DNA of 64,000 bases. Origin: Yponomeuta sedellus (lineage: Eukaryota; Arthropoda; Insecta; Lepidoptera; Yponomeutidae). Positions 34,301 through 43,589 of the stretch are shown here, piece after piece (position 1 is the stretch's first letter; the number at the start of each line of letters is the position of its first letter). Under the pieces are notes generated by a model. It worked only from the letters and a program-made list of their open reading frames with translations, was not told the DNA's origin and searched no databases. Position numbers and translations under genes: made by a program. Location of the stretch: the NCBI GenBank assembly GCA_934045075.1, contig OW203751.1:8813321-8877320 (forward strand), given 5' to 3'.

Positions 34301-37300
34301 AGAAGTCTCATGGGGTGCTTGACAACTTCTGACAGTACTAAGGCCCGCCACTGTATTACAATCCTCCGCCAACCCGGACTTGGCCCCCGTGGTGGAGTAC
34401 GGCCTATAACCTTCCTGCGATGCAGGAAGAGAACCGTGCCCCAGTAGTCGGGACATACAGGGGTTGCTATCGATTAATAGGAGAGGCTTTAATTATAATT
34501 ATAATGCCTCGTTGGTATAGCAGTCATGTCTGATTACGTGGGTCATGGGTTTGATCTCCACTGTGCGCACTACTGTTCCTTTGCACCCATGGTCTCAGTC
34601 TGTTGCACCCAGATAAGATAAGAATATTCTTTATTGTACACCAGAGCACATATTATAAAACATGTAAAGATACAAAGTGCAATTGGCGACCTTATTGCTA
34701 AAAGCAATTTCTTCCAGACAACCTCACGCAGGAAAGTTGCTGAAGGAAATAAGGGGCGGGTAGTCGGTGCAAATATGAATAATATATTAATAATATTATT
34801 AGTGTTAATACACTACTTATATAATATACCTATATAAAAATTACATATTATACTATATAGTTATGATAAGCTTACATAAATACGTATTGTGTATTGTGGA
34901 TTTGCGATGTCATTGCATAGTTACAGTACTACACATCAAAAAGTCCCTTCGGGAATCTACGTTCGCGCAGACTAGGAAGAAGTGTAACGAAAGTACCCGA
35001 AGCAATAAGTACATTCAACATGATCTTTAACCGATACGGTTAAGGTGCAAAATTGATTGCCGCAGGAGCGCTACCTATTTCGCTCACGCTTATATTGCCA
35101 AACTAATAGTCACATGCATCGATGACGTTGAATCAACCAATAGCAACAAAGGCGCGCGGCCTGCCATAAAATCAAACTATCTGATTGGTCATCAGCGCCG
35201 GTACTACCGCGAGACTGATTTCTTGTGTAGCACTGTACTAAGATATCCTAGTTTGGGACCAGGACGAAGTGATTGTTTTAATTAATATTTGAATGTTTGT
35301 TCCTTTCAGTAACGCCAACATTCCAAGAACCTACAATCGGTTGGCTGGACATGAGCAACGTGTTTGGACCCAGTGGCGTAAGCTACAGACTTTTAGTCCG
35401 GATTTACTTACGGGTGTTGTTATATCGGAAAAGTCCGACCAGGTTTCGCTCCGATTCGCAGAGCTTAAGTAAGCTCTGCGAATCGGAGCGAAACAACACC
35501 CGTAAGTAAATCCGGACTAAAAGTCTACAATGTTTTGTACTTACGAAAGTTTTAGTTCAAAAATACCAGTGTCAGATTAAGACTTCTTCATGGTATTTCT
35601 TAATGATTCGCGATCCTCATACATAGTTATATATTGAACGGGTCAAATCGCGATTATTTATTAGGTAAAACGTAATTCCATTGTTTCGTTCGTAATTCGT
35701 AATGTCGATCGGTAGAGAGAACTTTCGGTCGATGTAGATCAACCACTGGATCGAACTACATCGACCGAAAGTTCTCTCAACCTACCGACAGTATTACCGA
35801 AGAATCGTTCGGGAAGCAATTGAAATTATAACTCTCAACCTACCGGCAGTATTACCGAAGAATCGTTCGAGAAGCAATTGCAATTAAAACTCTCAACCTA
35901 TCGACAGTATTACCGAAGAATCGTTCGGGAAGCAATTGAAATTAAAACTCTCAACCTACCGACAGTATTAATCGTTCGAGAAGCAATTGCAATTAAAACT
36001 CTCAACCTATCGACAGTACTACCGAAGAATCGTTCGGGAAGCAATTGCAATTAAAACTCTCAACCTATCGACAGTATTACCGAAGAATCGTTCGGGAAGC
36101 AATTGCAATTAAAACTCTCAACCTATCGACAGTATTACCGAAGAATCGTTCGGGAAGCAATTGCAATTAAAACTCTCAACCTACCGACAGTATTAACGAA
36201 GAATCGTTCGGGAAGCAATTGCAATTAAAACTCTCAACCTATCGACAGTATTACCGAAGAATCGTTCGAGAAGCAATTGAAATTGAAAAAACACAAGAAT
36301 TTCAACAGAGAGGATGGTTTCAAGCTATCAAGTATGTGGAATCCAGTGCTAAGTAACAAGTCACGCGCCTTATCACCGGACCGGTCCGTTGACGTGGTGA
36401 GTGTTGTGTGTCGGCCAGCTGCGAAAAATTAATAGTGACTACCCACAATAATTGACTGTACTCGCCACTTCAGTCTACCCGAGACCACGGCAACTGTAAC
36501 GCTGCCGAAACGTCGGGAAATAAAGTAATTACGTTTTACCTAATAAATAATCGCGATTTGACTCGTTTAATGTATAAAGACTTCTTCATGTCCTAGGGCT
36601 TCTCAAACTGCGCGTAGCGACTCCCTGCGACATCTCAGAGTGCGAGTTTTTTAACTATTCGATCGCGTTAACGTAAACTCATATTTCTATGGCGTCGAGG
36701 AAGCGCCACCTAGTGACAAGTATGGAAATTAAAATTGCTGAGTGCGAGTTGTAATGGTCTACGCTGAGAAGTGAACACGTTTACCAGCCAAAACACGAAT
36801 AAACGCGAGTGCGAGCTGTACTGTGACAGCGTTTTGCCAGTTCGAACGGTTAACTTACTCATACTCACTACTCAATGCTCGATTAACGCGGTAGTAAAGT
36901 TATTCGATTGGGTCTGTCAAACTCGCACTAAGCACTCAGTATCATCCCAGGGGCGCCGCCAGGCGATTAGTAGTGGTATAGGACTTAAGTAGTATAAGTC
37001 GGACTTACTGTGTAGGACGCCCGCCTAGATAGATAGATAGAGAACACTTTATTGCACAACCAGAAACATATTACAACCATGATTCTTAAATCTAAGTAAT
37101 GTTATACAATTGGCGGTGTTACCGCTAAGAGCGATATCTTCCAGACCACCTTTGGTAGGAGTGGATCGCTAAGAACCGACAACCGGTGGAGTAAACGTGT
37201 TCTTGAGTGGAGACCGCGACTCGGCAAACGTAGTGTAGGACGCCCTCCGACCAGGTGGGATGACGATCTGCGAAAAACTGCCGGCAGATGCTGGATGCGG

Positions 37301-40300
37301 CAAGCTGAAGACAGGGCGCTATGGCACACAATAGGGGAGGGCTATGTCCAGCAGAGGACTACATAAAATAGCCTGAATAAGAAGAAGCAACAGTATATAT
37401 TTTTTAGATGCCTAGGTGGGATGATATGCGAAAAGACCAGATCCAGGCAGGTGCTGGATGCGGCCAGCTGAAGACAGGCTGCTATGGTGCTCATTAGGGG
37501 AGGGCTATGTACATCCCAGGGCGATGTACGTCCCAGGCGGACATACATCTTGCCTGCCACTGTCTATCAATCACTTGAGTTAAGCAACAACAGGCGCGGT
37601 CAGGTGCAGGATGGGTGTCCGTCCCGTGACTACCGCCAGTGGCATTTTTTCCGAGCGCTTCCGTGCTTCGCAAGGCACGTTAAGCCGTTGGTGCCGGCTG
37701 TCATGTAATGGTAGTCGTTAAACCATTTCAGCGATGGGCCTTATGGGCGGCTTGATAACTTTTGACAGTAAGGCTCGCCACTGTCCTACAATCCTCTAAC
37801 CTAACCATCCTGCGGTGCAAGAAAAGACCCGTGCCCCAGCAGTGGGGACATACAAGGGTTGATACCGATCGATTTACTAATATCATTATTATTATTATTT
37901 TAATTCTTTATTGCACTATTTACATGAGTAAATGTACAAGGGCGTGCTTAATACAAGAAGCATTTTCTTCCAACAAACCTTTGGTGTTGAAGAGACTCGA
38001 GACGAGGGGGAGGTGGCTGAACAATACAAACTATGATAAACGTACACAAACGATAATACATAGATAAATAAATAAGTACATATAATATTCTACATTAATT
38101 GCCGATTAAACATAAGTGCAACTTATTGCAATAATAAGGCTACTCGCCTACTGCATAATAGCGTGTGAACAATTTGTATTGCATTCTAAATTTCTTCCAG
38201 GTGGTATTGGGTGCCGGTATAGGCGTGGTACACATGTTTTACACCAGAAGCTCAGTGAGGCTGGACCTGGTACCGCTGGATTACGTCAACAATCTGTCCA
38301 TTGCCGCCGCCTGGAACACCGTGCGGCGTCACGAGCGTAACGAGAGGGACGTGAAGATTTACACCTGCTCTAGAAAAAGGAATCCATTTACGTGGAGTGA
38401 GTATCCTGCGTGTCTCATCACCATCAACCCATTATGTCCCCGCCGAGGGGCACGGGTCTCTTCCCTAAGGAGGTATAGGCCATACTCCATCACGGGGGCA
38501 AAGTCCGGATTGGTGGAGGCTTTCAAGACTAGTGGCTGGTCTTACTGATGGTCTTACCGGCCATTGCAGATAGTCGTGAAAATTGGGCTCACGAAGACTT
38601 TATAAATGATCCAATTAATGGCCAATTCTCAGTCTTGTAAAGCCAGGCCCCAGGTTGTATGGGTGTCCTTTCGAACCTCTTTACAATACTCTCTGTATTA
38701 CGTACAGGCAGCGACATCTGGCTGAAGTAATGGCTTTAAATAAGGATCAAGTTTTAAATAAGGATGAATAGTGTGTAGAGTGCAACTGACCCAGCGCGTT
38801 GGTGCCGGCTGCCTTCGAAAGACGGCAGTCGTTAAGCCAAAAGCCCTTGGAGCGGCTTGATAACTTCTGACAGTAAGGCCCGCCACTGTCTTACAATCCT
38901 CCACCAACCTGGACTTGGCCCCCGTGGTGGAGAATGGCCTAACCTTCCTGCGATGCAGGAAGAGACCCGTGCCCCAGCAGTGGGGACATACAAGGGTTGA
39001 TAACTATCGGATGGAATCGGATATATTTGTGTAATAGAAATATTGGAAATAATATGTCACTTAATTTCGAAATCAGAACTCGATTATCAGTACGAAGACC
39101 GGCAAAAATTTGCCAAAACCGAAGCCTAGAGCCCGAGGTATATTCTAAAAGCTAACAGACTATACTTCCTTTCAGGTGAATTGGATGACTTCTTGCATTT
39201 TGAAGCTAGGAAGTTGATGTCGCCCAAAGCAGTCTGGTATTGCTTCGGCTTCAAGACGCAGTACCGTTTATTGTACATCCTGGGCACAATATTCTTCCAC
39301 TTTATACCGGGTTTGATATTGGATGCAGTGCTGACATCTATTGGAAAGAAGCCGATGTGAGTGTGTTGGTTTTTCGGGACAAGTTTGGGACAGCGTCTTC
39401 ATTATGAAACTTTCCACGCACATATATGGGTGCAAAAGCGAAATATTTACTTACCTCCGCCGGTGCAGATATGAGGCGTGATATGTATCACACGTGGTGG
39501 ATACGGCATGTCAATGGGTATCTTATACGTGACTGTGATATTGAACCACATAATTTATTATTACCTACCCGACTATGTGGACTACCCGACGACCTCTGTG
39601 GCGCAGCGGTAGCGCGTCTGCCTACTACGCAAAAGGTTCCGGGTTCGAATCCCGGCTGGAAACAAAAAAAAAACCCCAGGTCTTGGATGTTTACATGTTT
39701 GTGATGTCGTTGTTTCTGGTTCCCACGACACAGAGTATCCTAGTGTGGGGCCAGAAAGCAATGTATGTGCTAGTATGTAAATGTTATGTTATGTGTTTGG
39801 TTCGTATATACGTTGGAGTCCAAAAGGAGGGGAATGTGTTTGGTTCGTATATATGTATGTATGTGTATGTATAATTCTTCGTCACGCTCTGTACCCTAAA
39901 TGGCTTGATGAATTTTAGCTTCAAAGGCGTCGCTCGATCCGTCTCAGCTGTACGATTGAATCGGGATTTATAAAAATATTAAAACTTTTTACTTATAACA
40001 TTTTAAACTTTCGCGACTTGTACACATAGTAAATTAGCAATAAATTACTACGCGATTAAGCCCCGAAAATATTCCGGGGTTCGCAAGTTACGTTAAGCCG
40101 TTGGTGTCGGATGTCATCTAATGGCAGTCATTGAGCTATGTCGGAGACCTTATTGGCGGCTTGATAACTTCTGACGGTAAGGCCCTCCACTATCTTACCA
40201 ACACCTTCCTGCGATGCAGGAAGAGACCCGTGCCCCAGCAGTGGGGACATACAAGCTGGTTGATAGCAGCCGGCACCAACGGCTTAACGGAAAAAATGCC

Positions 40301-40844
40301 ACTAGCGGTAGTCACGAGATGGTCACCCAACCAGTACCTGACCGCGCCTGTTGTGGCTTAACCCAAATGATGGATTCCAAACACTCGGTTCTAGGCCTCG
40401 AGCGCTTCAAAAAGTGCGCTGCCAAAAAGAGTATTTCACGGGAATGTAACTTTTCTTTATGTCTCTCTTTCTAGACTGTCCAAGGTCTACTGCACGGCTT
40501 ACAAGGTCAACGAGGTCCTCAGCTACTTCGTCCTCAAAGACTGGCTCTTCCACGACGACAACACAGTGGAGCTGAAGAAGAAAATGACGAAGGCGGACAG
40601 GACCATCTACCAATTCGACGTGGCTAACTTAGACTTTCGCGACTTCATGACGTCCTGGTGTCTCGGACTGAGGAAATACATGATGAAGGACGGGCTGAAG
40701 GGCACGGAGTCGGCCATCAGGAAGCAGATGTGGCTGAAAATGGCCCATTACGTAATCTGCGTGCTGTACTTGTTGTGTGTCTTCTATATTTTGCGCGGGT
40801 TCTTTGAGATAGTTTGTCTGTTTACGTTTATACTGGTGTCGTAG
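25092..40844 (+). CDS. Fatty acyl-CoA reductase, copy 1 (intact, ten coding exons)
   Basis: Exons 25092-25339, 27435-27528, 28805-28927, 30041-30166, 32329-32474, 33712-33821, 35310-35377, 38201-38396, 39176-39356 and 40475-40844 join in frame to 553 codons, or 529 if translation starts at ATG 25164. The Rossmann motif TGGTGFVG is at residues 67-74, the catalytic YTFSK at 255-259, and the FAR C-terminal domain with two hydrophobic segments spans the last three exons. The enzyme uses NADPH to reduce fatty acyl-CoA to alcohol, at the ER or peroxisome membrane in this family. The length is normal and no residue is obviously lost. Role (wax, pheromone precursor or ether lipid) cannot be told from sequence. 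Confidence 0.93.
25340..27434. other. FAR copy 1 intron 1 content
   Basis: 25435-25515 (AGGGAAATTTCCCGCCAGGG region) is repeated at 57475-57560. 26020-26245 is an interspersed repeat also at 59735-59943. 26763-26822 is a T2 SINE tail. 26820-27075 and 27172-27410 are plus 5S-SINEs with a minus fragment between. The rest is AT-rich. Confidence 0.6.
27435..27528 (+). CDS. FAR copy 1 exon 2
   Basis: Encodes SCPGIEKVYLLIRAKKGKTI through RQWKDP, following the split arginine codon of exon 1. Borders TTTACAG and GTAAGT. Confidence 0.92.
28008..28275 (-). repeat. T3-variant SINE
   Basis: The minus strand carries box B GGTTCGATTCTC and the GTACCAACGGCTTTGTTTT segment, with a distinct tail (CTCCTGCAGGGCACAGGC). 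Related copies lie at 42712 and 63797. Confidence 0.6.
28407..28769. mobile_element. Probable solo LTR
   Basis: A 363-bp block beginning TGTCGCGGTGCTATCGCG and ending CCCGTAACA, with an internal GAATAAATC polyadenylation-like signal, has the TG...CA form of an LTR. The flanks GTAT and GTAA are only a 3-of-4 match. It lies in intron 2 of FAR copy 1, 36 bp before exon 3. Confidence 0.5.
28805..28927 (+). CDS. FAR copy 1 exon 3
   Basis: 41 codons, VYSELWSIDPEFRRRVFAIH then GDVGEVKLGM, the family's I-x-GD segment. Phase 0 on both sides. Confidence 0.92.
28946..29205 (-). repeat. R2 repeat, minus strand
   Basis: A copy of the family at 3672, from the GGACATAGCCAT tail to the GGCCGATACCAC end. 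It starts 19 bp after exon 3. Confidence 0.65.
29318..29429. repeat. 23-bp minisatellite
   Basis: Just under five nearly identical units of GAACAGGGGTTTGCTAGAG followed by TTTG. Confidence 0.92.
29500..29940. repeat. 5S-SINE heads on both strands
   Basis: 29500-29655 is subfamily two with the clearest 5S box A (GGTTAAGCAACGTAAGGCGC) and box C (GGATGGGTGACCATC). 29850-29935 is a minus-strand head. Between them, 29660-29765 is a repeat also found inverted at 41405-41560. Confidence 0.7.
30041..30166 (+). CDS. FAR copy 1 exon 4
   Basis: 42 codons, VNFIFHTAATVRFDEPLKKA and NVRGT, the HxAA and NVxGT signatures. Borders TTGCAG and GTAAGT. Confidence 0.93.
30187..30616 (-). mobile_element. 5'-truncated copy of the long non-LTR element
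   Basis: About 415 bp almost identical to 15385-15798 (last part of ORF2 plus 3' UTR and A-rich tail). I count about four differences. It lies 20 bp after FAR exon 4. Confidence 0.88.
30708..31240. repeat. T3 fragment and two tandem copies of an AGCTGACCCAGCGAAC repeat
   Basis: 30708-30850 is a T3 tail. 30892-31061 and 31062-31240 are two copies of a roughly 170-bp repeat beginning CTAGCTGRCCCAGCGAAC and ending in GATTCATTTTTATATTA. Confidence 0.6.
31270..31760. repeat. Two T1 tRNA-like repeats in opposite orientation
   Basis: A plus copy (31335-31490) with an intact-looking core (GCCCATTAGCTCAGTTGGAT, box B GGTTCGAATCC) and a minus copy (31595-31760). The core folds as a cloverleaf except for an unpaired acceptor base and C before the anticodon-like GGA, so not a confident tRNA gene. 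Confidence 0.65.
31841..32267. mobile_element. MITE with AGGCCTGCGCAGAC termini, copy 2
   Basis: Terminal inverted repeats AGGCCTGCGCAGACAAGG and, on the complement, AGGCCTGCGCAGACCAGG; flanking TAA on both sides suits a PIF/Harbinger-like TWA target. It ends 61 bp before FAR exon 5. Confidence 0.85.
32329..32474 (+). CDS. FAR copy 1 exon 5
   Basis: Encodes ALVYMSTAYANCNQCEVKEI, the active-site STAYxN segment, and ends with AT of a split Ile codon before GTAAGC. Confidence 0.93.
32510..32760. repeat. Degenerate TTCGCGAC...CGCGATTAAG repeat
   Basis: Starts TTTTAAACTTTCGCGAC and ends AATAAATTACTACGCGATTA then AGCCCCGAAAATATTC. Deleted forms occur at 40002-40078 and, inverted, 59548-59645. It resembles the ends of Penelope-type elements but is too decayed to be sure. 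Confidence 0.4.
32765..33100 (+). repeat. 5S-derived SINE with internal deletion
   Basis: The head is intact to GGCGCGGTC, then box C is deleted. A foreign stretch (ACTAGGGATGTTTTAAACGT) sits near 33030. Confidence 0.65.
33130..33680 (-). repeat. T3 tail and R2 repeat before FAR exon 6
   Basis: 33130-33300 is a T3 fragment. 33440-33680 is an R2 copy ending 32 bp before the exon 6 acceptor. Confidence 0.65.
33712..33821 (+). CDS. FAR copy 1 exon 6
   Basis: Encodes WPNTYTFSKALAENL with the catalytic Tyr and Lys, then PVCVVRPCI. Phase 1 at the GTGAGT donor. Confidence 0.93.
33838..34475 (+). repeat. 5S-SINE interrupted by a MITE
   Basis: The head 33838-33952 stops at CACGTTAAGCC and resumes at 34260 with GGTGCCGG, exactly where the family continues. 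The intervening bases are the MITE at 33953. Confidence 0.8.
33953..34259. mobile_element. 307-bp MITE, GAGTGCTTAGTGCGAGTTT termini
   Basis: The 5' end GAGTGCTTAGTGCGAGTTT is matched by its complement AAACTCGCACTAAGCACTC. A second copy is at 36638-36937. Confidence 0.88.
34500..34760. repeat. tRNA-like head and family J tail
   Basis: 34505-34612 begins GCCTCGTTGGTATAGCAG and has a box B-like GGGTTTGATCTCC. 34616-34740 is a family J 3' end on the minus strand (AAGAATATTCTTTATTGTAC). Confidence 0.45.
34924..35235. mobile_element. TA-flanked MITE, CAGTRCTACACA termini, copy A
   Basis: Begins CAGTACTACACA and ends TGTGTAGCACTG, with TA on both sides. Copy B at 41921-42266 is the same family inverted. 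Confidence 0.8.
35310..35377 (+). CDS. FAR copy 1 exon 7
   Basis: Completes the Ile codon and encodes TPTFQEPTIGWLDMSNVFGP then SG, the family's P-x-x-x-EP-x-x-GW region. A long inverted repeat begins 9 bp after the exon. Confidence 0.92.
35387..35526. mobile_element. Foldback element beside the FAR exon 7 donor
   Basis: AGACTTTTAGTCCGGATTTA and onward is matched exactly by the complement ending at 35526. The right arm is about 57 bp and the left arm carries 24 extra bases (GGAAAAGTCCGACC region). A one-arm relative at 48553-48609 keeps the 24 bases. Confidence 0.85.
35593..36576 (+). mobile_element. Penelope-like element remnant with internal 58-bp tandem array
   Basis: Flanked by the 14-bp direct repeat AAGACTTCTTCATG (35579-35592 and 36577-36590). 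45-bp inverted ends lie at 35633-35677 and 36527-36571. 36290-36432 reads KNFNREDGFKLSSMWNPVLS then SPDRSVDVVSVVCRP, the C-terminus I know from Penelope-type retroelement proteins. Reverse transcriptase is absent. Confidence 0.7.
35776..36287. repeat. 58-bp tandem array, nine units
   Basis: Units beginning CTCTCAACCTAYCGACAGTA recur about every 58 bp; one unit lacks 8 bp. One reading frame of a unit gives STYRQYYRRIVREAIEI, part of the same retroelement protein. Confidence 0.9.
36638..36937. mobile_element. 300-bp MITE, second copy of the 33953 family
   Basis: Clearly the same sequence as 33953-34259. The left end has lost a few bases (GAGTGCGAGTTTT). Confidence 0.85.
37020..37515. repeat. 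Family J tail and two RTE 3' fragments
   Basis: 37026-37160 (minus) is a J tail with (TAGA)n. 37162-37385 and 37408-37515 (plus) are RTE pol-end fragments (GGGATGACGATCTGCGAAAA; GATGCGG; CAGCAGAGGAC). Confidence 0.65.
37565..38100. repeat. 5S-SINE followed by an A/T-rich non-LTR tail
   Basis: 37565-37865 is a plus 5S-SINE with a small deletion. 37895-38095 has TTCTTTATTGCAC and TCTTCCAACAAACC, a minus-strand non-LTR 3' end. Confidence 0.6.
38201..38396 (+). CDS. FAR copy 1 exon 8
   Basis: Encodes VVLGAGIGVVHMFYTRSSVR, then LDLVPLDYVNN, the segment leading into the FAR C-terminal domain. Confidence 0.92.
38405..39008. repeat. 5S-SINE tails either side of a T1 fragment
   Basis: 38405-38560 is a minus tail of subfamily two, 38665-38725 a T1 fragment, 38795-39005 a plus 5S-SINE body with the full GGGGACATACAAGGGTTGAT end. 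Confidence 0.65.
39176..39356 (+). CDS. FAR copy 1 exon 9
   Basis: Encodes SELDDFLHFEARKLMSPKAV and the hydrophobic LLYILGTIFFHFIPGLILDA, typical of the FAR C-terminal domain. Confidence 0.92.
39583..39790 (+). repeat. tRNA-headed SINE, family T2
   Basis: The head GACGACCTCTGTGGCGCAGC with box B GGTTCGAATCC resembles a glycine-type tRNA, then an A-run and GATGTCGTTGTTTCTGGTTC. Other copies: 41688 (minus), 44401, 47230. Confidence 0.75.
40080..40410. repeat. Two truncated 5S-SINEs, head to head
   Basis: A plus body (40080-40255) directly joins a minus copy (40262-40410). The terminal FAR exon starts 65 bp later. Confidence 0.65.
40475..40844 (+). CDS. FAR copy 1 exon 10 (terminal)
   Basis: Acceptor TTTCTAG. 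Encodes LSKVYCTAYKVNEVLSYFVL through a last hydrophobic span (HYVICVLYLLCVFYILRGFF) and stops at TAG. No clear AATAAA in the next 150 nt. Confidence 0.92.
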
Positions 40845-40874
40845 GAGCCACCATCCACAGGCTTAAAAGGTTGT

Positions 40875-41160
40875 GAGAGATCAATTTTAGTGATAAGGCC
40901 GTTGTCTGTACTCTTAGGTTAAGATATCCTCATCAACTCATTATGTCCCCACCGAGGGGCACGGGTCTCTTCTCTGAGGAATGTTTAGAAACATCTGTGT
41001 AATTTACGTAATACAGGGAATATTGTAAAGAGAGTAAGGTGAGTCGCCTATTAGCTTAGTTGGAAAGAGCGCTGGCACGGATAGCCAGAGGTCACGGGTT
41101 CGAATCCTGGCATGGGTGGAATTTTAGCCTCTAAATAGGTTTTTAAATCTGTGTAATTTC
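40875..41160 (+). repeat. Family J fragment and T1 tRNA-like repeat
   Basis: Follows the FAR copy 1 stop. 41010-41150 holds TTAGCTTAGTTGGAAAGAGC and box B GGTTCGAATCC. Confidence 0.6.
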
Positions 41161-41920
41161 CTTTTTATGTATAACTAACTGTGCCCCGCGGTTTGTTAGG
41201 GAAAATAAATTGTGTATTAACAGTGAATGATATTTTCCCGCAGTAATACGTTGCCTATGTGCTAATCCAGGGTGTCAGCAAACTCCATAACAAATGTTAT
41301 TTAAATCGCTCCAGCCGTTTAGACGTGAAGAAGTTACAAACATACACACTCACAAACTTTCACTTTTATAAATTAGTGTGCTATGATGTTATGTGATTAT
41401 TTAATAAATCGAAATGAAAAGGTTTTATTCAAAGTAGCGCAGAAACTGCGGCTTAATGAATGTTACAAGTCAAAGTAGGTGTCCATTTCAAAATCTAGAT
41501 CATTTCGGAGAAAAAATGGACAAATAACTCCAAACTTAGTCGTTTTAAAGTCCGAAATTAACAGAGTGTACCTAAATAATTATTATAGAACATAGAACTC
41601 ATGCAATGTACTGGCTTTAATTCCAGACATCATTGTCATCTAAATAATCCTTTATGTATGTAAGTATAGTATGTAGCCTTTTTGGAATACATAAACATTT
41701 ACATACAGGCTCATAGATTGCTTCTGGCCCCACACTATGACCTGGGGTTTTTTTTTTGTCCCCAGCCGGGGTTTGAACCCGGGACCTCTTGCATGGTAGG
41801 CAGATGCGCCAACGCTACGCCACAGTGGTCGTCAAAGTGTACTTAATACATTTTTTGGACCACGATTCAGGCAAGCTTAATACATATAAGAAACCACAAA
41901 CTTAATTAGCTACCTGGGTA
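41160..41920. repeat. Interspersed repeats after FAR copy 1
   Basis: 41165-41390 recurs inverted at 56170-56365 (CCGTTTAGACGTGAAGAAGT). 41405-41560 is the repeat at 29660. 41688-41838 is a minus T2 SINE. Confidence 0.6.
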
Positions 41921-42266
41921 CAGTGCTACACAATAGATAAGTCTCGCGGATGTACCTGCGCAGATGACCAAATTTTGGATGTGCGGGGCAAGTTGATCGA
42001 CCAATCAGATAGTTTCATTTTATGGCAGGCCGCGCGCCTTTGTTGCTATTGGTTGATTCAACGTCATCGATGCAGGTGACTTTTAGTTTAGCAATATTAG
42101 TGTGAGCGAAATAGGTAGCGCTACTGCGGCAATCAATTGTGCACCTTAACCGTATCGGTTAAATATCATGTTGAATGTACTTATAGCTTCGGGTACTTTC
42201 GTTACACTTCTTCCTAGTCTGCGCGAACGTAGATTCCCGAAGGGACTTTTATGATGTGTAGTACTG
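41921..42266. mobile_element. TA-flanked MITE, copy B
   Basis: CAGTGCTACACA to TGTGTAGTACTG with flanking TA. Opposite orientation and somewhat longer than copy A. Confidence 0.8.
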
Positions 42267-42329
42267 TACGAGTCAAGTCGCGCGAGTTAGATGCCAAAAG
42301 TGGTGATTTTCCTGTACGTTAATTATTTT

Positions 42330-43585
42330 GAAAGCGCTCGTGGCCTAGCGGAACAGATTGATTGGAACGAATCACTTGGCTTAAGAACAACAGGCGCGGT
42401 CAAGCGTTGGATGGGTGACCATCCACACCGCTAGTGGTATTTTGCCCTGTCCTATGTTGTTTTATGTGAATTGTTTTGGTTTTTCTTGCATGTAACTAAA
42501 AGGCAAAAAGCAAGCGGTATGCCTTTTTTACTGTGATGTGTTCAACAAATGTCTTTAGTTCTGTCTTACAATAAAAATAGAAGTTACTGTAAACAGTATT
42601 TTTATTTTCTTATTCCTTATGTGTGCTAATGAAAAATAATAAATTATTTAAGGTGTCCAGGTGTTCACATACCTCAGCGCTTCAAATTGCCAATACGGTG
42701 GGCACGCGAAGTAAATAAGCCCATAATATACTCTCTCCCTTGTGAAGCCTGTGCCCTGCAGTGGGGCTTATTTTATCAAAGCAGATTGGCAATTTCCAGC
42801 GCTCACGCGTCAGACACTCAGGTTTCCTTACGCTGTTTTCCTTTGCCGTTAGCGGTTGGTATTGCTATGGTAACTTCACAAATATAACTTAGAAAGCAAA
42901 GTCATTAGTACATATGGGTATCAAATTTATTATAAAATTTCACAATTTATAAAAGGGTTAAAAACCTGTATTACGGAAAGTCCTAGCTTTTTCGACCTAC
43001 CATTGGGGAAAAAAACAATCTCTTATAGTACCTACGAAGTAGTATACAGTTCGATATTACTTTTCAACAAAAGTTTAAAAAGAACTATGAAATAACTGGC
43101 ACGGATAGCCAGAGGTCGCGGGTTCGAATCCCGGCATGGGTGGAATTTTTAGCCTCTAAATAGGTTTTTATGAAATAACTATAAAACTAAATTTTTGCAA
43201 AATTTAGGTACCGAAAAGAAATTAAAATTATTCTTAATGCAATCACTTACTTAATTATCAATAAATAAACCAACAAGGTGTATAATGCATGTCTGTCTGT
43301 ATTTATGTAAGTGTGTGTGAGTGTGTTTCGAGTGTGTGTGTGGTGTGTGCGTGTATGGTATGTGAGTGTGTGTGTGCTATGTGTGTATTCTTTGTGAAAT
43401 CTAAAGTACAATTGATGTGGAACGTGACGACCTGATGACCTTTGAAATCGTGAATCAATATTCTAATTGGTAGGAAGAACCATGACGTGGACAAAGGTTT
43501 TCGAATTATGTTAAATATATAAGAGTCTGCACTCTGATATGCTTAGATTATTGAAAGAACAATTGACTTAGCAATTGCACAATTT
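42330..43585. other. Intergenic: SINE fragments and GT-rich microsatellite
   Basis: 42330-42440 is a 5S-SINE head, 42712-42915 a T3 fragment, 43098-43170 the 3' half of T1, and 43308-43385 an interrupted (GT)n. The remainder is AT-rich with no gene seen. Confidence 0.55.
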
Positions 43586-43589
43586 TTAT

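Noticed and set aside
35776..36287. CRISPR array
   Set aside because: Units are contiguous 58-bp tandem repeats with no unique spacers, in eukaryotic DNA.
39585..39660. Glycine-type tRNA gene
   Set aside because: It is the head of family T2, followed by an A-run and a shared body in at least four copies; the acceptor arm does not pair.
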